DNA of 64,000 bases. Origin: an uncultured Candidatus Binatia bacterium (lineage in GTDB: Bacteria > Desulfobacterota > Binatia > Bin18). Made by a program: the position numbers and the translations under genes. Position 1 is the stretch's first letter. Every line of letters starts with the position of its first letter. The notes under the pieces are model-generated. The model was not told the origin of the DNA and did no database searches. It saw nothing but the letters and a program-made list of their open reading frames with translations. This document shows, in pieces, positions 1 to 7,983 of the stretch. The stretch is from the NCBI GenBank assembly GCA_958296235.1, contig OY282457.1, positions 4,149,338 through 4,213,337 of the forward strand. The letters are read 5' to 3'.

Positions 1-201
1 AACCGTGATTCCCCCACGGGTATGGTAATGGTCTGTGTGTTGGAGCAGAGATGTCATAGTGGCCTCGCTATCCTGTGTTGTGAAAGAGTGAACATGCCAG
101 CAACCCGGCCAGCAACCCGATATGGTGTGGAGATCGCGTTTACTCTTTCCAGAGCCGGGCCTGTATAAAAAAGGCCGCAACCTTGGGAGAGGCGGCGGCC
201 T

Positions 202-239
202 GAGAAAAAGAAAAGCCGCCTCACGTTTACAAGGCGGCT
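202..239 (-). terminator. Rho-independent terminator of a tiny minus-strand unit
   Basis: On the minus strand, perfect 8-bp arms AGCCGCCT / AGGCGGCT (232-239 and 214-221) enclose a 10-nt loop and are followed directly by a T-rich run (TTTTCTTTTTC, complement of 203-213). This is a canonical intrinsic terminator for minus-strand transcription. It begins about 18 bp after the stop codon of the 26-codon reading frame at 258-338, the only minus-strand candidate nearby. Confidence 0.75.
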
Positions 240-257
240 CCGAGTGCAGTCGTTATC

Positions 258-338
258 CTACGTCCGGGCCACCTCCTTGGGCAGCCACCACCAATTCCCG
301 CGGTTCTGGAGCGTATAGTAGTGCGGACGGCTCATCAT
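258..338 (-). CDS. Tiny orphan peptide (26 aa) with a WWW motif
   Basis: The frame encodes 26 residues starting MMSRPHYYTL, with a Trp-Trp-Trp run and ending KEVART. I do not recognise a family. It is considered real because it is boxed by regulatory signals: a perfect TATAAT hexamer (353 to 348, minus) nine bases before the first of two tandem ATGs, and a strong intrinsic terminator just after the stop. No Shine-Dalgarno sequence precedes the ATG, and the predicted transcription start would be within a few bases of it, so the mRNA would be nearly leaderless. Alternatives are a leader or attenuator peptide, or a small RNA with an incidental reading frame. Confidence 0.4.
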   Translation of the reverse strand: MMSRPHYYTLQNRGNWWWLPKEVART

Positions 339-347
339 GATTGGGCT

Positions 348-353
348 ATTATA
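348..353 (-). promoter_or_regulatory. -10 box (TATAAT) of the tiny unit
   Basis: Reading the minus strand, TATAAT lies nine bases upstream of the ATG of the 26-codon peptide. The -35 region, about 16-17 bases further up, is a TTGTT-containing stretch with only a weak match to TTGACA. The box and the downstream terminator together define a transcription unit of about 150 bases. Confidence 0.5.
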
Positions 354-450
354 CCCGGCAACAACAAAAAAACAACGTTCCTGAGAAAGAGGGAGGGCAT
401 ATTCGCCCCCTCTCCCCTGGAGGGAGAGGGCTGGGGTGAGGGGGAATGAC

Positions 451-999
451 ATGCAAAACGCGATTGCCGTTGGAAACCGGCTCTATCTCCGCCCGCTGAC
501 CCGCGCGGATGCCGCCGCCCTTGTTCCGTGGGTCAATGACCCTGAGGTGACTCGTACGCTGGCTGTTGGATCGCGTGTGATGGATGTCCGAGCGGAAGAA
601 GTCTTTATAGAAAAGACCAATGCCAGCGCACACGCTGCGCTCTTCGGCATTGTCGTACGGGGGACAGACCAGCTTATCGGCTCAACCGGACTGGAGCAGA
701 TCGACTTTCGGAATCAGAGCGCCAGCTTGAGCATTCTGATCGGCGAGAAAAGTGTGTGGGGCAAAGGGTACGGAACGGAGGCGACAGCGCTGGTCGTGCA
801 GTATGCTTTCGGAGAACTCCATCTGAACCGTGTCCAGCTCCACGTATATGAGTATAATCTACGCGCAATGCGCGTGTATGAAAAAGTCGGTTTCCGGCGA
901 GAGGGCGCGCTCCGACAGGAACATGTACACGACGGCCGTTTCTGGGATACGGTCGTCATGGCGATTCTACGCGAAGAATGGGAGAGCGTGAACGCTTAG
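451..999 (+). CDS. GNAT N-acetyltransferase (RimJ/RimL type)
   Basis: 182-residue acetyl-CoA-dependent acyltransferase of the RimJ/RimL group, expected to be cytosolic and to acetylate an alpha-amino group or small amine; the substrate is unknown. The fold markers are the YLRPLTRADA start, the acetyl-CoA pyrophosphate loop VWGKGYGTEA near residues 103-112, the LNRVQLHVYEYN strand and the C-terminal YEKVGFRREG motif. Start: an upstream in-frame GTG at 436 exists, but the ATG is preceded by GAGGGGG at a good distance. This ribosome site is the end of a dispersed intergenic repeat. The gene is paralogous to the GNAT-like gene at 7179, which lies on the other side of the giant secreted protein gene. 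Confidence 0.85.
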   Translation: MQNAIAVGNRLYLRPLTRADAAALVPWVNDPEVTRTLAVGSRVMDVRAEEVFIEKTNASAHAALFGIVVRGTDQLIGSTGLEQIDFRNQSASLSILIGEKSVWGKGYGTEATALVVQYAFGELHLNRVQLHVYEYNLRAMRVYEKVGFRREGALRQEHVHDGRFWDTVVMAILREEWESVNA

Positions 1000-1016
1000 C
1001 CCTTGGCCCACCCGGC

Positions 1017-1230
1017 GCGTCATTCCCGGCCCTTCGACTGCGCTGACGCTCCGCTCAGGGTGAACGGAGGCCGTTCGTGCTGATTCGCTAGCGTTCCGCT
1101 CAGGGTGAACAGAGAGACCGTTCGTGCTGAGCGTAACCCTGGAAGGGCGAAGTCGAAGCACCCTCTGCACGCCCTGCGACTCCTATTCCCTCCCCCCTCT
1201 GAGGGGGAGGGTCAGGGAGGGGGGCGCTGA
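1017..1230. repeat. Dispersed intergenic repeat cluster
   Basis: The non-coding gap after the first GNAT gene carries short degenerate direct repeats built on CCGCTCAGGGTGAACxGAG and CCGTTCGTGCTGA (around 1050-1135), then a CCCTCCCCC-type palindrome near 1190-1222. Related sequences recur at other intergenic positions in the window. I see no gene here. The remaining part of this gap (1231-1464) is the leader of the giant gene with a C13 tract. Confidence 0.6.
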
Positions 1231-1375
1231 ACCACCCCCGCTGAAGGGCAAGCCTTGCTTGAGTTGACTAAAGTATGCTGTAGTGCTCCGCATCCCCACA
1301 GGAGCAGCAGATGCAGAACATAAGCCGCAGAACGGAGAAGCCATGTCACACCCAAGCTGCCGCACCTTCACTTTA

Positions 1376-1388
1376 CCCCCCCCCCCCC
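1376..1388. repeat. C13 homopolymer in the leader of the giant LRR gene
   Basis: Thirteen consecutive C residues lie 77 bases before the first usable in-frame start (GTG 1465) of the giant secreted protein. Two ATGs with good Shine-Dalgarno sequences precede the tract: 1311 (AGGAG, 6-base gap) and 1343 (GGAG, 5-base gap). Neither is in frame with the large gene as written. One C fewer would bring 1311 into frame; one C more would do so for 1343. The downstream frame is open across 1387-1464 and encodes a basic stretch (KRAAPARR) that fits a signal-peptide n-region. Confidence 0.8.
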
Positions 1389-1464
1389 GAAAAACCTCAA
1401 TAAAAATCATCAGTTAGAGCCTCCCCCGAAGCGGGCCGCGCCAGCCCGGCGGCTCCTGCCCTTA

Positions 1465-4400
1465 GTGGTGAGCAGTCTGCTGCTGGGGGGCCTCGTCCTG
1501 GGCTGGCCCGGGACCGGCGGCGCGCACACCACCACCACACCCCACACCCACACCTGTACCCGAGGCAACCCACCCACAACCGTGACCGGCGACCTGGCCG
1601 ACGATTGCAACACCCTGCTGAATCTCAAGGATACTCTGCGCGGGACTCCCGCACCCACACCCGATCCCCTGAACTGGGCTGACTCGCTCGATATGGACGA
1701 CTGGACGGGCGTCACCGTGGCGGATGTCACCGTGGAGGGGACGACCACGCCACGGGTGACCGTGCTGAACCCCATAAACAAGGTCCTGAAAGGCTCCCTG
1801 CCGCTCACCCTGAAAAATCTGACCGCGTTGGAGGAGATTAATCTGCAAAACAACCAGTTGACCGGCTCCATCCCGGATTTGAGCAACCTCGCGTTGACGT
1901 GGATTTCTCTGCACAGAAACCAGTTGACCGGCTCCATCCCGCCCTGGGTGAACGACCTGACCGACTTGACGTGGCTTAATCTGGGCACCAACCAGTTGAG
2001 CGGCGAAATCCCGGATTTGAACGACCTGACCGACTTGACGTACCTTAATCTGGGCAACAACCAGTTGACCGACGAAATCCCGGATTTGAACGACCTGACC
2101 GCGTTGGAGGGCCTCCATCTGCAAAGCAACAAGTTGGAGGGCCCCATCCCGGACTTGAGCGACCTGACCGCGTTGACGATCCTCCAGCTGTGGGGCAACC
2201 AGTTGACCGGCCCCATCCCGGCCTGGGTGAACGACCTGACCAACTTGACGCAGCTTTCTCTGAGCACCAACCAGTTGAGCGGCCCCATCCCGGATTTGCG
2301 CGCCCTGACCGCGTTGACGCTACTGTATCTCAATAACAACCAGTTGACCGGCGGAATCCCGGCCTGGGTGAACGACCTGACCGCGTTGCAGTACCTCAGT
2401 CTGCAAGACAACCAGTTGAGCGGCCCCATCCCGGACTTGAGCGACCTGAGCAATTTGCAGAGACTGTATCTCCACAACAACCAGTTGACCGGCCCCATCC
2501 CGACCTGGGTGAACACTCTAACCACGTTGCAGCAGCTCAGTCTGCAAAACAACCAGTTGCGCGGCCCCATCCCGGACTTGAGCGGCCTGAGCAACTTGTG
2601 GCTTCTTTATCTGCACAACAACAACTTCACTGCGGGGCCGACCCCGACCTGGGTGAACAACCTGCCCAGCTTGGTGGCGCTTAATCTCAATAACACCAAC
2701 CGGACTGGGGCCTTCCCGACTTTGAACAGCCTGAGCAGCTTGGTGTTTCTGGACCTCGGCAACAACAACTTCACCGCAGAAGCGATCCCGACCTGGGTGA
2801 GCGCCCGGACTACGTTGAGGTTCCTGTATCTCAACAACACCAACCGGACGGGGACCTTCCTGGCTTTGAGCGCCCTGACCAACTTGCAGATTCTTGATCT
2901 CAGCAACAACGACTTCACCGCAGGAGCGATCCCGACCTGGGTGAGCGCCCGGAGCACGTTGACGGAGCTGTATCTCGGCAACACCAACCTGACCGGCTCC
3001 ATCCCGGCTTTGAGTGCCCTGACCGCGTTGACGACTCTGCGTCTCAACGACAACCAGTTGACCGGCATCATCCCGGTTAATTTGAGCGCTCTGGTCAATT
3101 TGCGGACCCTTAATCTGTCCAACAACCAGTTGAGCGGCATCATCCCGTCCAGTTTGACCGGCCTGACCAGCTTGGTAGACATTAATCTGTCCAACAACCG
3201 GTTGAGCACCACCGTGTCCAACCCCATCATCCCGAGTTTTGGCAACCTGACCAACTTGGAGAGCCTGAATCTGTCCAACAACCAGTTGAACACGAATTTC
3301 CCGGCCTGGACCAAAGCCCTGCCCGCGTTGAAGATTCTGAATCTCGGCAACAACCCGTTCGACGCAGGGGTGGTCCCGACCACGGTGAACACCTACCTGA
3401 CCAATTTGACGGAGCTGCGGCTCAACAGCACCAACCGGAATGGGCCCTTCCCGGACTTGAGCGGCCTGGAAGACTTGCAGATTCTTGATCTCAGCAACAA
3501 CGCCTTCGACGAGGGACCGCTCCCGCTCTGGGTGAACACCAACCTGACCAGTTTGACGGAGTTGTGTCTCGGCAGCACCAACCGGAATGGGGCCTTCCCG
3601 GACTTGGGCAACCTGACCGCGTTGAGGATTCTGGATTTGAGCGGCAACCAGTTGAGCGGCCCCATCCATGCGAGCCTGGGCCGCCTGCCCGCCTTACAGG
3701 AACTCTACCTGAACCACAACCAACTCACCGGCAATCTGCCGACCGGGCTGCGCAACCGACCCTCCCTGGTCCTGCGGCTCGGGAACAACCCGAGCACTTT
3801 CGGCCGGGTCAAGGAAATCACCATCACCACCACTGATGATACCCTGGCCGCCGCCTTTGCGACCTTTGATCCGAGCAGCGACCAGTGTGGGAGCGTCGTA
3901 GAAGATGCCGGCGGCGTCCCGGCCAGCCTTCCGACCCAGCCCACCCTGCGCGAAGCCCTGATCTACGCCAACTCTACAACAGAGGACGAGGCCATTACCT
4001 TTGCCCGCCGTCTGCGCGGCCAGACCATCACCTTGGCCGACGGTACCGACACCGGTACCGACCCCGACCCCTTACCGTGGCTGTGTGATGCCAGCACCGC
4101 CCTGGACGGCGACGTGAATGGAGACGGGACGCCCGACATCACCCTGGACGGGACCGGGACGCCCATGACCACGAATGGGCTGCTCATCCTCGCCTCCAAC
4201 ACCACCGTCAACGGTTTCAGGCTCGAAAATTTTCCTAATGACGGCATCCTCGCCCTCGCCGTCACTTCTGGCCCTGTAACCCGCACCCAGATTACCAACA
4301 ACGCCATCACCGGTGGAAAGTACGGCATTGTTCTTCAGGTTGGTGGCGAGAGCATCACCGGGGCCCTCTCACACACCACGATACGCGGCAACACCGTTAC

Positions 4401-6984
4401 CGGCACCACCACAGTAGGGATCGCGGTCGCGACCTTTGGGCCCGGGTCCACCCTCACCGCCACGACCATTGAGCAGAACGAAGTCTACGCGAATGCCGTC
4501 CACGGCATCTCCGCCTGGTCCGGGTCGGTCAACACCGCACTGGTGAGCAGCATCACCGGGCTGACCATCCGGGACAACCACGTCCATGACCACACCGCGG
4601 GTATCGGCATTGCCGTCACCGGCGGATTCTGCGGCGGGCGCTACAACCGGGTGCAGGCCACCCTCGCCGACAACACCCTGTCCAGGAATGGCCAGGCCAA
4701 TACCTTCCCGGACATCGCCGTGACCGGCGGGTCCAACGCCGGGACCACCTGCCCCACGCCGATGGCCACCACCACGGAGAACCGCCTGGACGTCACCCTG
4801 ACCAACAACCTGTCCGAAGACACGCCGGACATCGGTCTGGCCGTCACCGGCGGCACGACCAATGCGGACCGCAACACCGTGACGGCCACGCTCACCGGGA
4901 ACACCGTCTGGCGGAGCGGTGTCGCTGGCCTGGCCCTCACCGGCGGCACGCGCAGCGCGGACGCCAATACCGTGACGGCCACCCTGACCAACAATCTCGT
5001 CGCCCGGCATCCCATGCTCGCCAGCGGGAGCGCCGGGCACGGGCTGGCGTTGCTCGCGGCCGCGGGTGTCCCCACGAGTTCCACCTCCAGCAATAACACG
5101 CTGACCGTCTCCGGGCGGGGAAACCTCATCGCCCTCACGCGCATCCCCCTCACCGACACGACCCCCGACATTCTCCGGCAACAGAACAACAACGCCACTC
5201 GAACCGACAACCGCCTGATAGACCGTCTGACCGGCACCATCTTCGCCAGCCGAGAGACCGACTCGGACATCGCTGATGCCGACATTACCGACACCGTCAC
5301 GGAGCGCCGGCTCGACGCCCCCGGCACCTTCGTGACCCTGCCCCCCGCCCCTGCCGACCCCGCCGACGCCGAAGTCGATGGCTTCACCATGACGCCGGTC
5401 CCTGCCAGTCTGGTTCCCAGCGCGGAGCCCCCGTTAAACACGGAGTTCTCCACCGGCAAGCACGTCTTCGACATCACCGTGTCGCTGATGGGGACGGACG
5501 TCACCGCCCGGCTGACCACGCCCGTCCGGGTGTGTTTACCCCGCCCCTTGGATGTGCCGGCCAGCCAGGCCCATATGTTGCGCTACAACGCGGCCACCGC
5601 CAGCTGGGAGCGGCTGCTCGCGGGCCGCACCGTCTCCAACAGCCAGGTCTGCGTCAACGTCTACCAGTTCTCGTACTTCACCGTCGGGAAGGAGCTCCGG
5701 TCCGGTGATGTCGGCGGTGGCGGCGGTGGCGGTGGTGGGGGCGGCGGCGGCACTCCCACCGACACCCACGGCAACACGCCGGCAACGGCCACCGCGCTGA
5801 CACCGGGCACCCCGGTCGCCGGGGAGCTGGTGTCCAGCAGCGACGTCGACTACTTCCGCTTCACCCTGCCTCTGCCCGGCGTCCTGCGTATTGAGACGAC
5901 CGGCTTTACCAACACCGTCGGGACGCTGTGGGTCGCAGATGAGGAAGCCGCCCTGGCAACCGACGACGACAGCGGGGTGCGGAGCAACTTCCGCCTCGCC
6001 CAAGCTGTCACCACAGGCACGTACACGCTCGCCGTCAGCGGCAAGCGTGGAGCCACGGGGGCCTACCGCCTGACGGTGCACTACAGCCCCGGCTTCTTGG
6101 GGAACCCGGGCAATAACTCCTTCCAGAGCGGTATCGGCGTTCTGTCCGGCTGGGTGTGTAATGCCGAGCGCGTGGTCATTGAGTTTGACCGGCCCAACGG
6201 TGATGTATGGCGTGAGCCGGCGGCCTATGGCACGAGCCGACCCGACACGGCCTCCGTGTGTGCAGACTCGAACAGTGGCTTCGGGTTGTTATGGAACTGG
6301 AACAAGCTGGGGGATGGGCCGCAGACCGTCCGGGCGGTGGTGGATGACATCGTGTTAGCCGAACATACCATTACCGTAACCACGTTAGGATCAGGCAAAG
6401 ACTTCGAATTCCCACGCGGTCTCAGCGGGACCTACGAGGTGACTGACTTTCCCGCGGAAGGGGAGACGACCATGATCCAGTGGCAGGAAGCGCAACAGAA
6501 CTTCGCCATCGTGTCCGGGGAGGGCGGGGGCGGCGGTGATGCCGGCGACGCCCTCACGGCCTACTTGGGCAATCCGCAGCCCGGCTCCTTCCAGAGTGGG
6601 ATCAGCGTCCTGTCGGGCTGGGTGTGTGATGCGGAGACTGTCGAGTTGGTGTTTGAGAACGGGGTGACGGGCGCGACCTTCACGGAGCCGGCTAGCTATG
6701 GCACGAGCCGGACTGACACAGCAGACAAGTGTGGCGACAAGGACAACGGCTTCGGGTTGCTGTGGAACTGGAACCGGCTGGGGGCGGGGCAACATACGGT
6801 ACGGGCCTTCGCCGATGGGGAAGAGTTTGCCCACAGCATCTTCACGGTGACGACATTAGGGGAGGAGTTTGCGCGGGGGTTGGAGGGCGAGGCGGATTTG
6901 GAAGATTTCCCGACTGCGGGCCAGACGGTGACGGTGGAATGGCAACAGAGCCTCCAGAACTTTGTCATTACGGACCGGCAGTAG
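1465..6984 (+). CDS. Giant secreted LRR / beta-helix / PPC-domain protein
   Basis: 1839-residue exported, probably surface or secreted adhesive protein. Order: hydrophobic signal segment (SLLLGGLVLG); about 28 leucine-rich repeats from roughly residue 105 to 780, of the plant-like LxGxIPDLxxLTxL type; a right-handed parallel beta-helix with many N-x-V/I-T turns (about 830-1290); a region ending in FSYFTVGKEL; a run of 13 Gly (about 1419-1431); a bacterial pre-peptidase C-terminal domain (about 1436-1540) with DVDYFRFTL and TGTYTLAVSG; and two copies of an unnamed module of about 125 residues (from about 1553 and 1709) with QSGxxVLSGWVC, YGTSRxDT and GFGLLWNWN. The same module forms the N-terminal half of the protein at 56130. 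The start is uncertain: GTG 1465 has no ribosome site and no basic n-region, whereas the open frame upstream encodes one beyond a C13 tract. Confidence 0.9.
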   Translation: MVSSLLLGGLVLGWPGTGGAHTTTTPHTHTCTRGNPPTTVTGDLADDCNTLLNLKDTLRGTPAPTPDPLNWADSLDMDDWTGVTVADVTVEGTTTPRVTVLNPINKVLKGSLPLTLKNLTALEEINLQNNQLTGSIPDLSNLALTWISLHRNQLTGSIPPWVNDLTDLTWLNLGTNQLSGEIPDLNDLTDLTYLNLGNNQLTDEIPDLNDLTALEGLHLQSNKLEGPIPDLSDLTALTILQLWGNQLTGPIPAWVNDLTNLTQLSLSTNQLSGPIPDLRALTALTLLYLNNNQLTGGIPAWVNDLTALQYLSLQDNQLSGPIPDLSDLSNLQRLYLHNNQLTGPIPTWVNTLTTLQQLSLQNNQLRGPIPDLSGLSNLWLLYLHNNNFTAGPTPTWVNNLPSLVALNLNNTNRTGAFPTLNSLSSLVFLDLGNNNFTAEAIPTWVSARTTLRFLYLNNTNRTGTFLALSALTNLQILDLSNNDFTAGAIPTWVSARSTLTELYLGNTNLTGSIPALSALTALTTLRLNDNQLTGIIPVNLSALVNLRTLNLSNNQLSGIIPSSLTGLTSLVDINLSNNRLSTTVSNPIIPSFGNLTNLESLNLSNNQLNTNFPAWTKALPALKILNLGNNPFDAGVVPTTVNTYLTNLTELRLNSTNRNGPFPDLSGLEDLQILDLSNNAFDEGPLPLWVNTNLTSLTELCLGSTNRNGAFPDLGNLTALRILDLSGNQLSGPIHASLGRLPALQELYLNHNQLTGNLPTGLRNRPSLVLRLGNNPSTFGRVKEITITTTDDTLAAAFATFDPSSDQCGSVVEDAGGVPASLPTQPTLREALIYANSTTEDEAITFARRLRGQTITLADGTDTGTDPDPLPWLCDASTALDGDVNGDGTPDITLDGTGTPMTTNGLLILASNTTVNGFRLENFPNDGILALAVTSGPVTRTQITNNAITGGKYGIVLQVGGESITGALSHTTIRGNTVTGTTTVGIAVATFGPGSTLTATTIEQNEVYANAVHGISAWSGSVNTALVSSITGLTIRDNHVHDHTAGIGIAVTGGFCGGRYNRVQATLADNTLSRNGQANTFPDIAVTGGSNAGTTCPTPMATTTENRLDVTLTNNLSEDTPDIGLAVTGGTTNADRNTVTATLTGNTVWRSGVAGLALTGGTRSADANTVTATLTNNLVARHPMLASGSAGHGLALLAAAGVPTSSTSSNNTLTVSGRGNLIALTRIPLTDTTPDILRQQNNNATRTDNRLIDRLTGTIFASRETDSDIADADITDTVTERRLDAPGTFVTLPPAPADPADAEVDGFTMTPVPASLVPSAEPPLNTEFSTGKHVFDITVSLMGTDVTARLTTPVRVCLPRPLDVPASQAHMLRYNAATASWERLLAGRTVSNSQVCVNVYQFSYFTVGKELRSGDVGGGGGGGGGGGGGTPTDTHGNTPATATALTPGTPVAGELVSSSDVDYFRFTLPLPGVLRIETTGFTNTVGTLWVADEEAALATDDDSGVRSNFRLAQAVTTGTYTLAVSGKRGATGAYRLTVHYSPGFLGNPGNNSFQSGIGVLSGWVCNAERVVIEFDRPNGDVWREPAAYGTSRPDTASVCADSNSGFGLLWNWNKLGDGPQTVRAVVDDIVLAEHTITVTTLGSGKDFEFPRGLSGTYEVTDFPAEGETTMIQWQEAQQNFAIVSGEGGGGGDAGDALTAYLGNPQPGSFQSGISVLSGWVCDAETVELVFENGVTGATFTEPASYGTSRTDTADKCGDKDNGFGLLWNWNRLGAGQHTVRAFADGEEFAHSIFTVTTLGEEFARGLEGEADLEDFPTAGQTVTVEWQQSLQNFVITDRQ

Positions 6985-7165
6985 GGGGGGAAGCCCCCTC
7001 ACCCGGCCCTTCGACAAGCTCAGGGCCACCCTCTCCCTCCAGGGGAGAGGGAAAGACAAGGGGAAGACAAGAGTCCCTCTCCCGCTGGGAGAGGGATTAG
7101 GGTGAGGGCCGAACCGTCTGGGGGCCGCCGCGCCGTGTAATCTGCATCACCCGTCCGGGAGGGAT
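6985..7165. repeat. Dispersed GC-rich intergenic repeat, copy in direct orientation
   Basis: The segment contains CCCTTCGACAAGCTCAGGG, facing CTCTCCC/GGGAGAGGG palindromes (about 7020-7105), and a tail with CCGTCTGGGGGCCGCCG and CTGCATCAC. Inverted copies of the same element occupy 17950-18189 and 24230-24420, and fragments lie at 406-446, 48705-48740 and 49697-49740. It has no coding capacity that I can support. Confidence 0.75.
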
Positions 7166-7167
7166 GC

Positions 7168-7173
7168 TATAAT
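7168..7173 (+). promoter_or_regulatory. -10 box directly before the second GNAT gene
   Basis: A perfect TATAAT ends five bases before the ATG at 7179. If used, transcription would start at or next to the A of the ATG, giving a leaderless mRNA. No good -35 hexamer is visible. The only purine-rich ribosome-site candidate (GGGAGGG, 7157-7163) is too far from the ATG. Confidence 0.45.
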
Positions 7174-7178
7174 AAACA

Positions 7179-7763
7179 ATGCGTAACCCCTTCCGTATCG
7201 GTGCCGACATCTATCTCCGCCCGCTGGAGCCTGAGGATGTTCCCAGCCTGACTGACTGGACAACCCAGCCAGCAATACGGGTTGCTTTGGACCTCTTTTA
7301 CCGTCCTTGTGACCAGTCCGCCGCAGGGCTGTTTCTGGAACGCACCAAAAGCGCTGCGCACGATATCGTCCTTGGTATCGTCGCGCAGGAAACCGATACC
7401 CTGCTCGGCTGCATTAGTCTCAATCGCATCGACCAGGAAAACCGCCAGGTCCAATTAGGATTTCTTCTTGACGGGCAAAAGGCGGACGGTGAGCGCTATC
7501 TGTCTGAAGCCGTCGGCCTGATGAAACGCTATGTGTTTGAAGTCCTCAGTATGAACCGTCTATGGCTGTACGTGGATGCCGCGGACGCTCAGACCATCGC
7601 CATGCTTGAACAGCGGGGCTTTATCCGTGAGGCAACCCTGCGGCAGGACCGCTGTCTTGACGGACGGTATGCCGATACGGTCGTGATGGGACAGGTTAAG
7701 GAGAAGGAACTGTTGAACAAAAGACGACAGGGGCAGGGTGGTATTAGCTCGGAGGACGCATAG
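7179..7763 (+). CDS. GNAT-like acetyltransferase, degenerate CoA loop
   Basis: 194 residues, clearly paralogous to the GNAT protein at 451: the same DIYLRPLEPED start, LGIVAQETDTLLG strand, MNRLWLYVDA strand and C-terminal RGFIREATLRQD...GRYADTVVMG motif. The loop that binds the acetyl-CoA pyrophosphate (Q/R-x-x-G-x-G/A; GKGYGT in the paralogue) reads ADGERYLSEA here and lacks the glycines, so CoA binding may be altered or lost. The promoter box abuts the start codon. Family membership is well supported. Catalytic activity is doubtful. Confidence 0.8.
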   Translation: MRNPFRIGADIYLRPLEPEDVPSLTDWTTQPAIRVALDLFYRPCDQSAAGLFLERTKSAAHDIVLGIVAQETDTLLGCISLNRIDQENRQVQLGFLLDGQKADGERYLSEAVGLMKRYVFEVLSMNRLWLYVDAADAQTIAMLEQRGFIREATLRQDRCLDGRYADTVVMGQVKEKELLNKRRQGQGGISSEDA

Positions 7764-7867
7764 CAAGAAATGAAAAGGAACGGAATTTCTGAATCAAAGA
7801 GATTTTTTCAAACGGCTCTACGGACAGACGAGCGCCTGGAGCAAATTACGATTTTGTGTAGCCACCT

Positions 7868-7945
7868 GTCATTCCTGCGGAAGCAGGAATCCAGGCCCCC
7901 AGTTCCCTCCGCCCGCTGGATGCCGGATCAGGTCCGGCATGACAA
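7868..7945. repeat. Dispersed palindromic repeat (CATTCCTGCGG type)
   Basis: Two adjoining imperfect palindromes: CATTCCTGCGGAAGCAGGAATCC and TGCCGGATCAGGTCCGGCA, the latter about 50 bases later. This is the widely distributed intergenic GTCATTCCxGCG...GGAATCC element of proteobacteria-like genomes. The gap 7764-7983 holds no gene I can support; a short open frame across it is interrupted by the repeat. Confidence 0.7.
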
Positions 7946-7983
7946 GAGCGTCACGACAGGGCTACAACCTAGCGTAAACGGCG

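Noticed and set aside
122-340. 72-codon plus-strand frame at the left end
   Set aside because: No ribosome site or homology, and it crosses the terminator hairpin and the antisense tiny unit.
1410-3669. Long minus-strand reading frames with periodic NWLL/RSFKSG and QVGQV repeats opposite the LRR gene
   Set aside because: They mirror the LRR codon periodicity; the repeats are the reverse complement of LRR codons and no start signals or homology support them.
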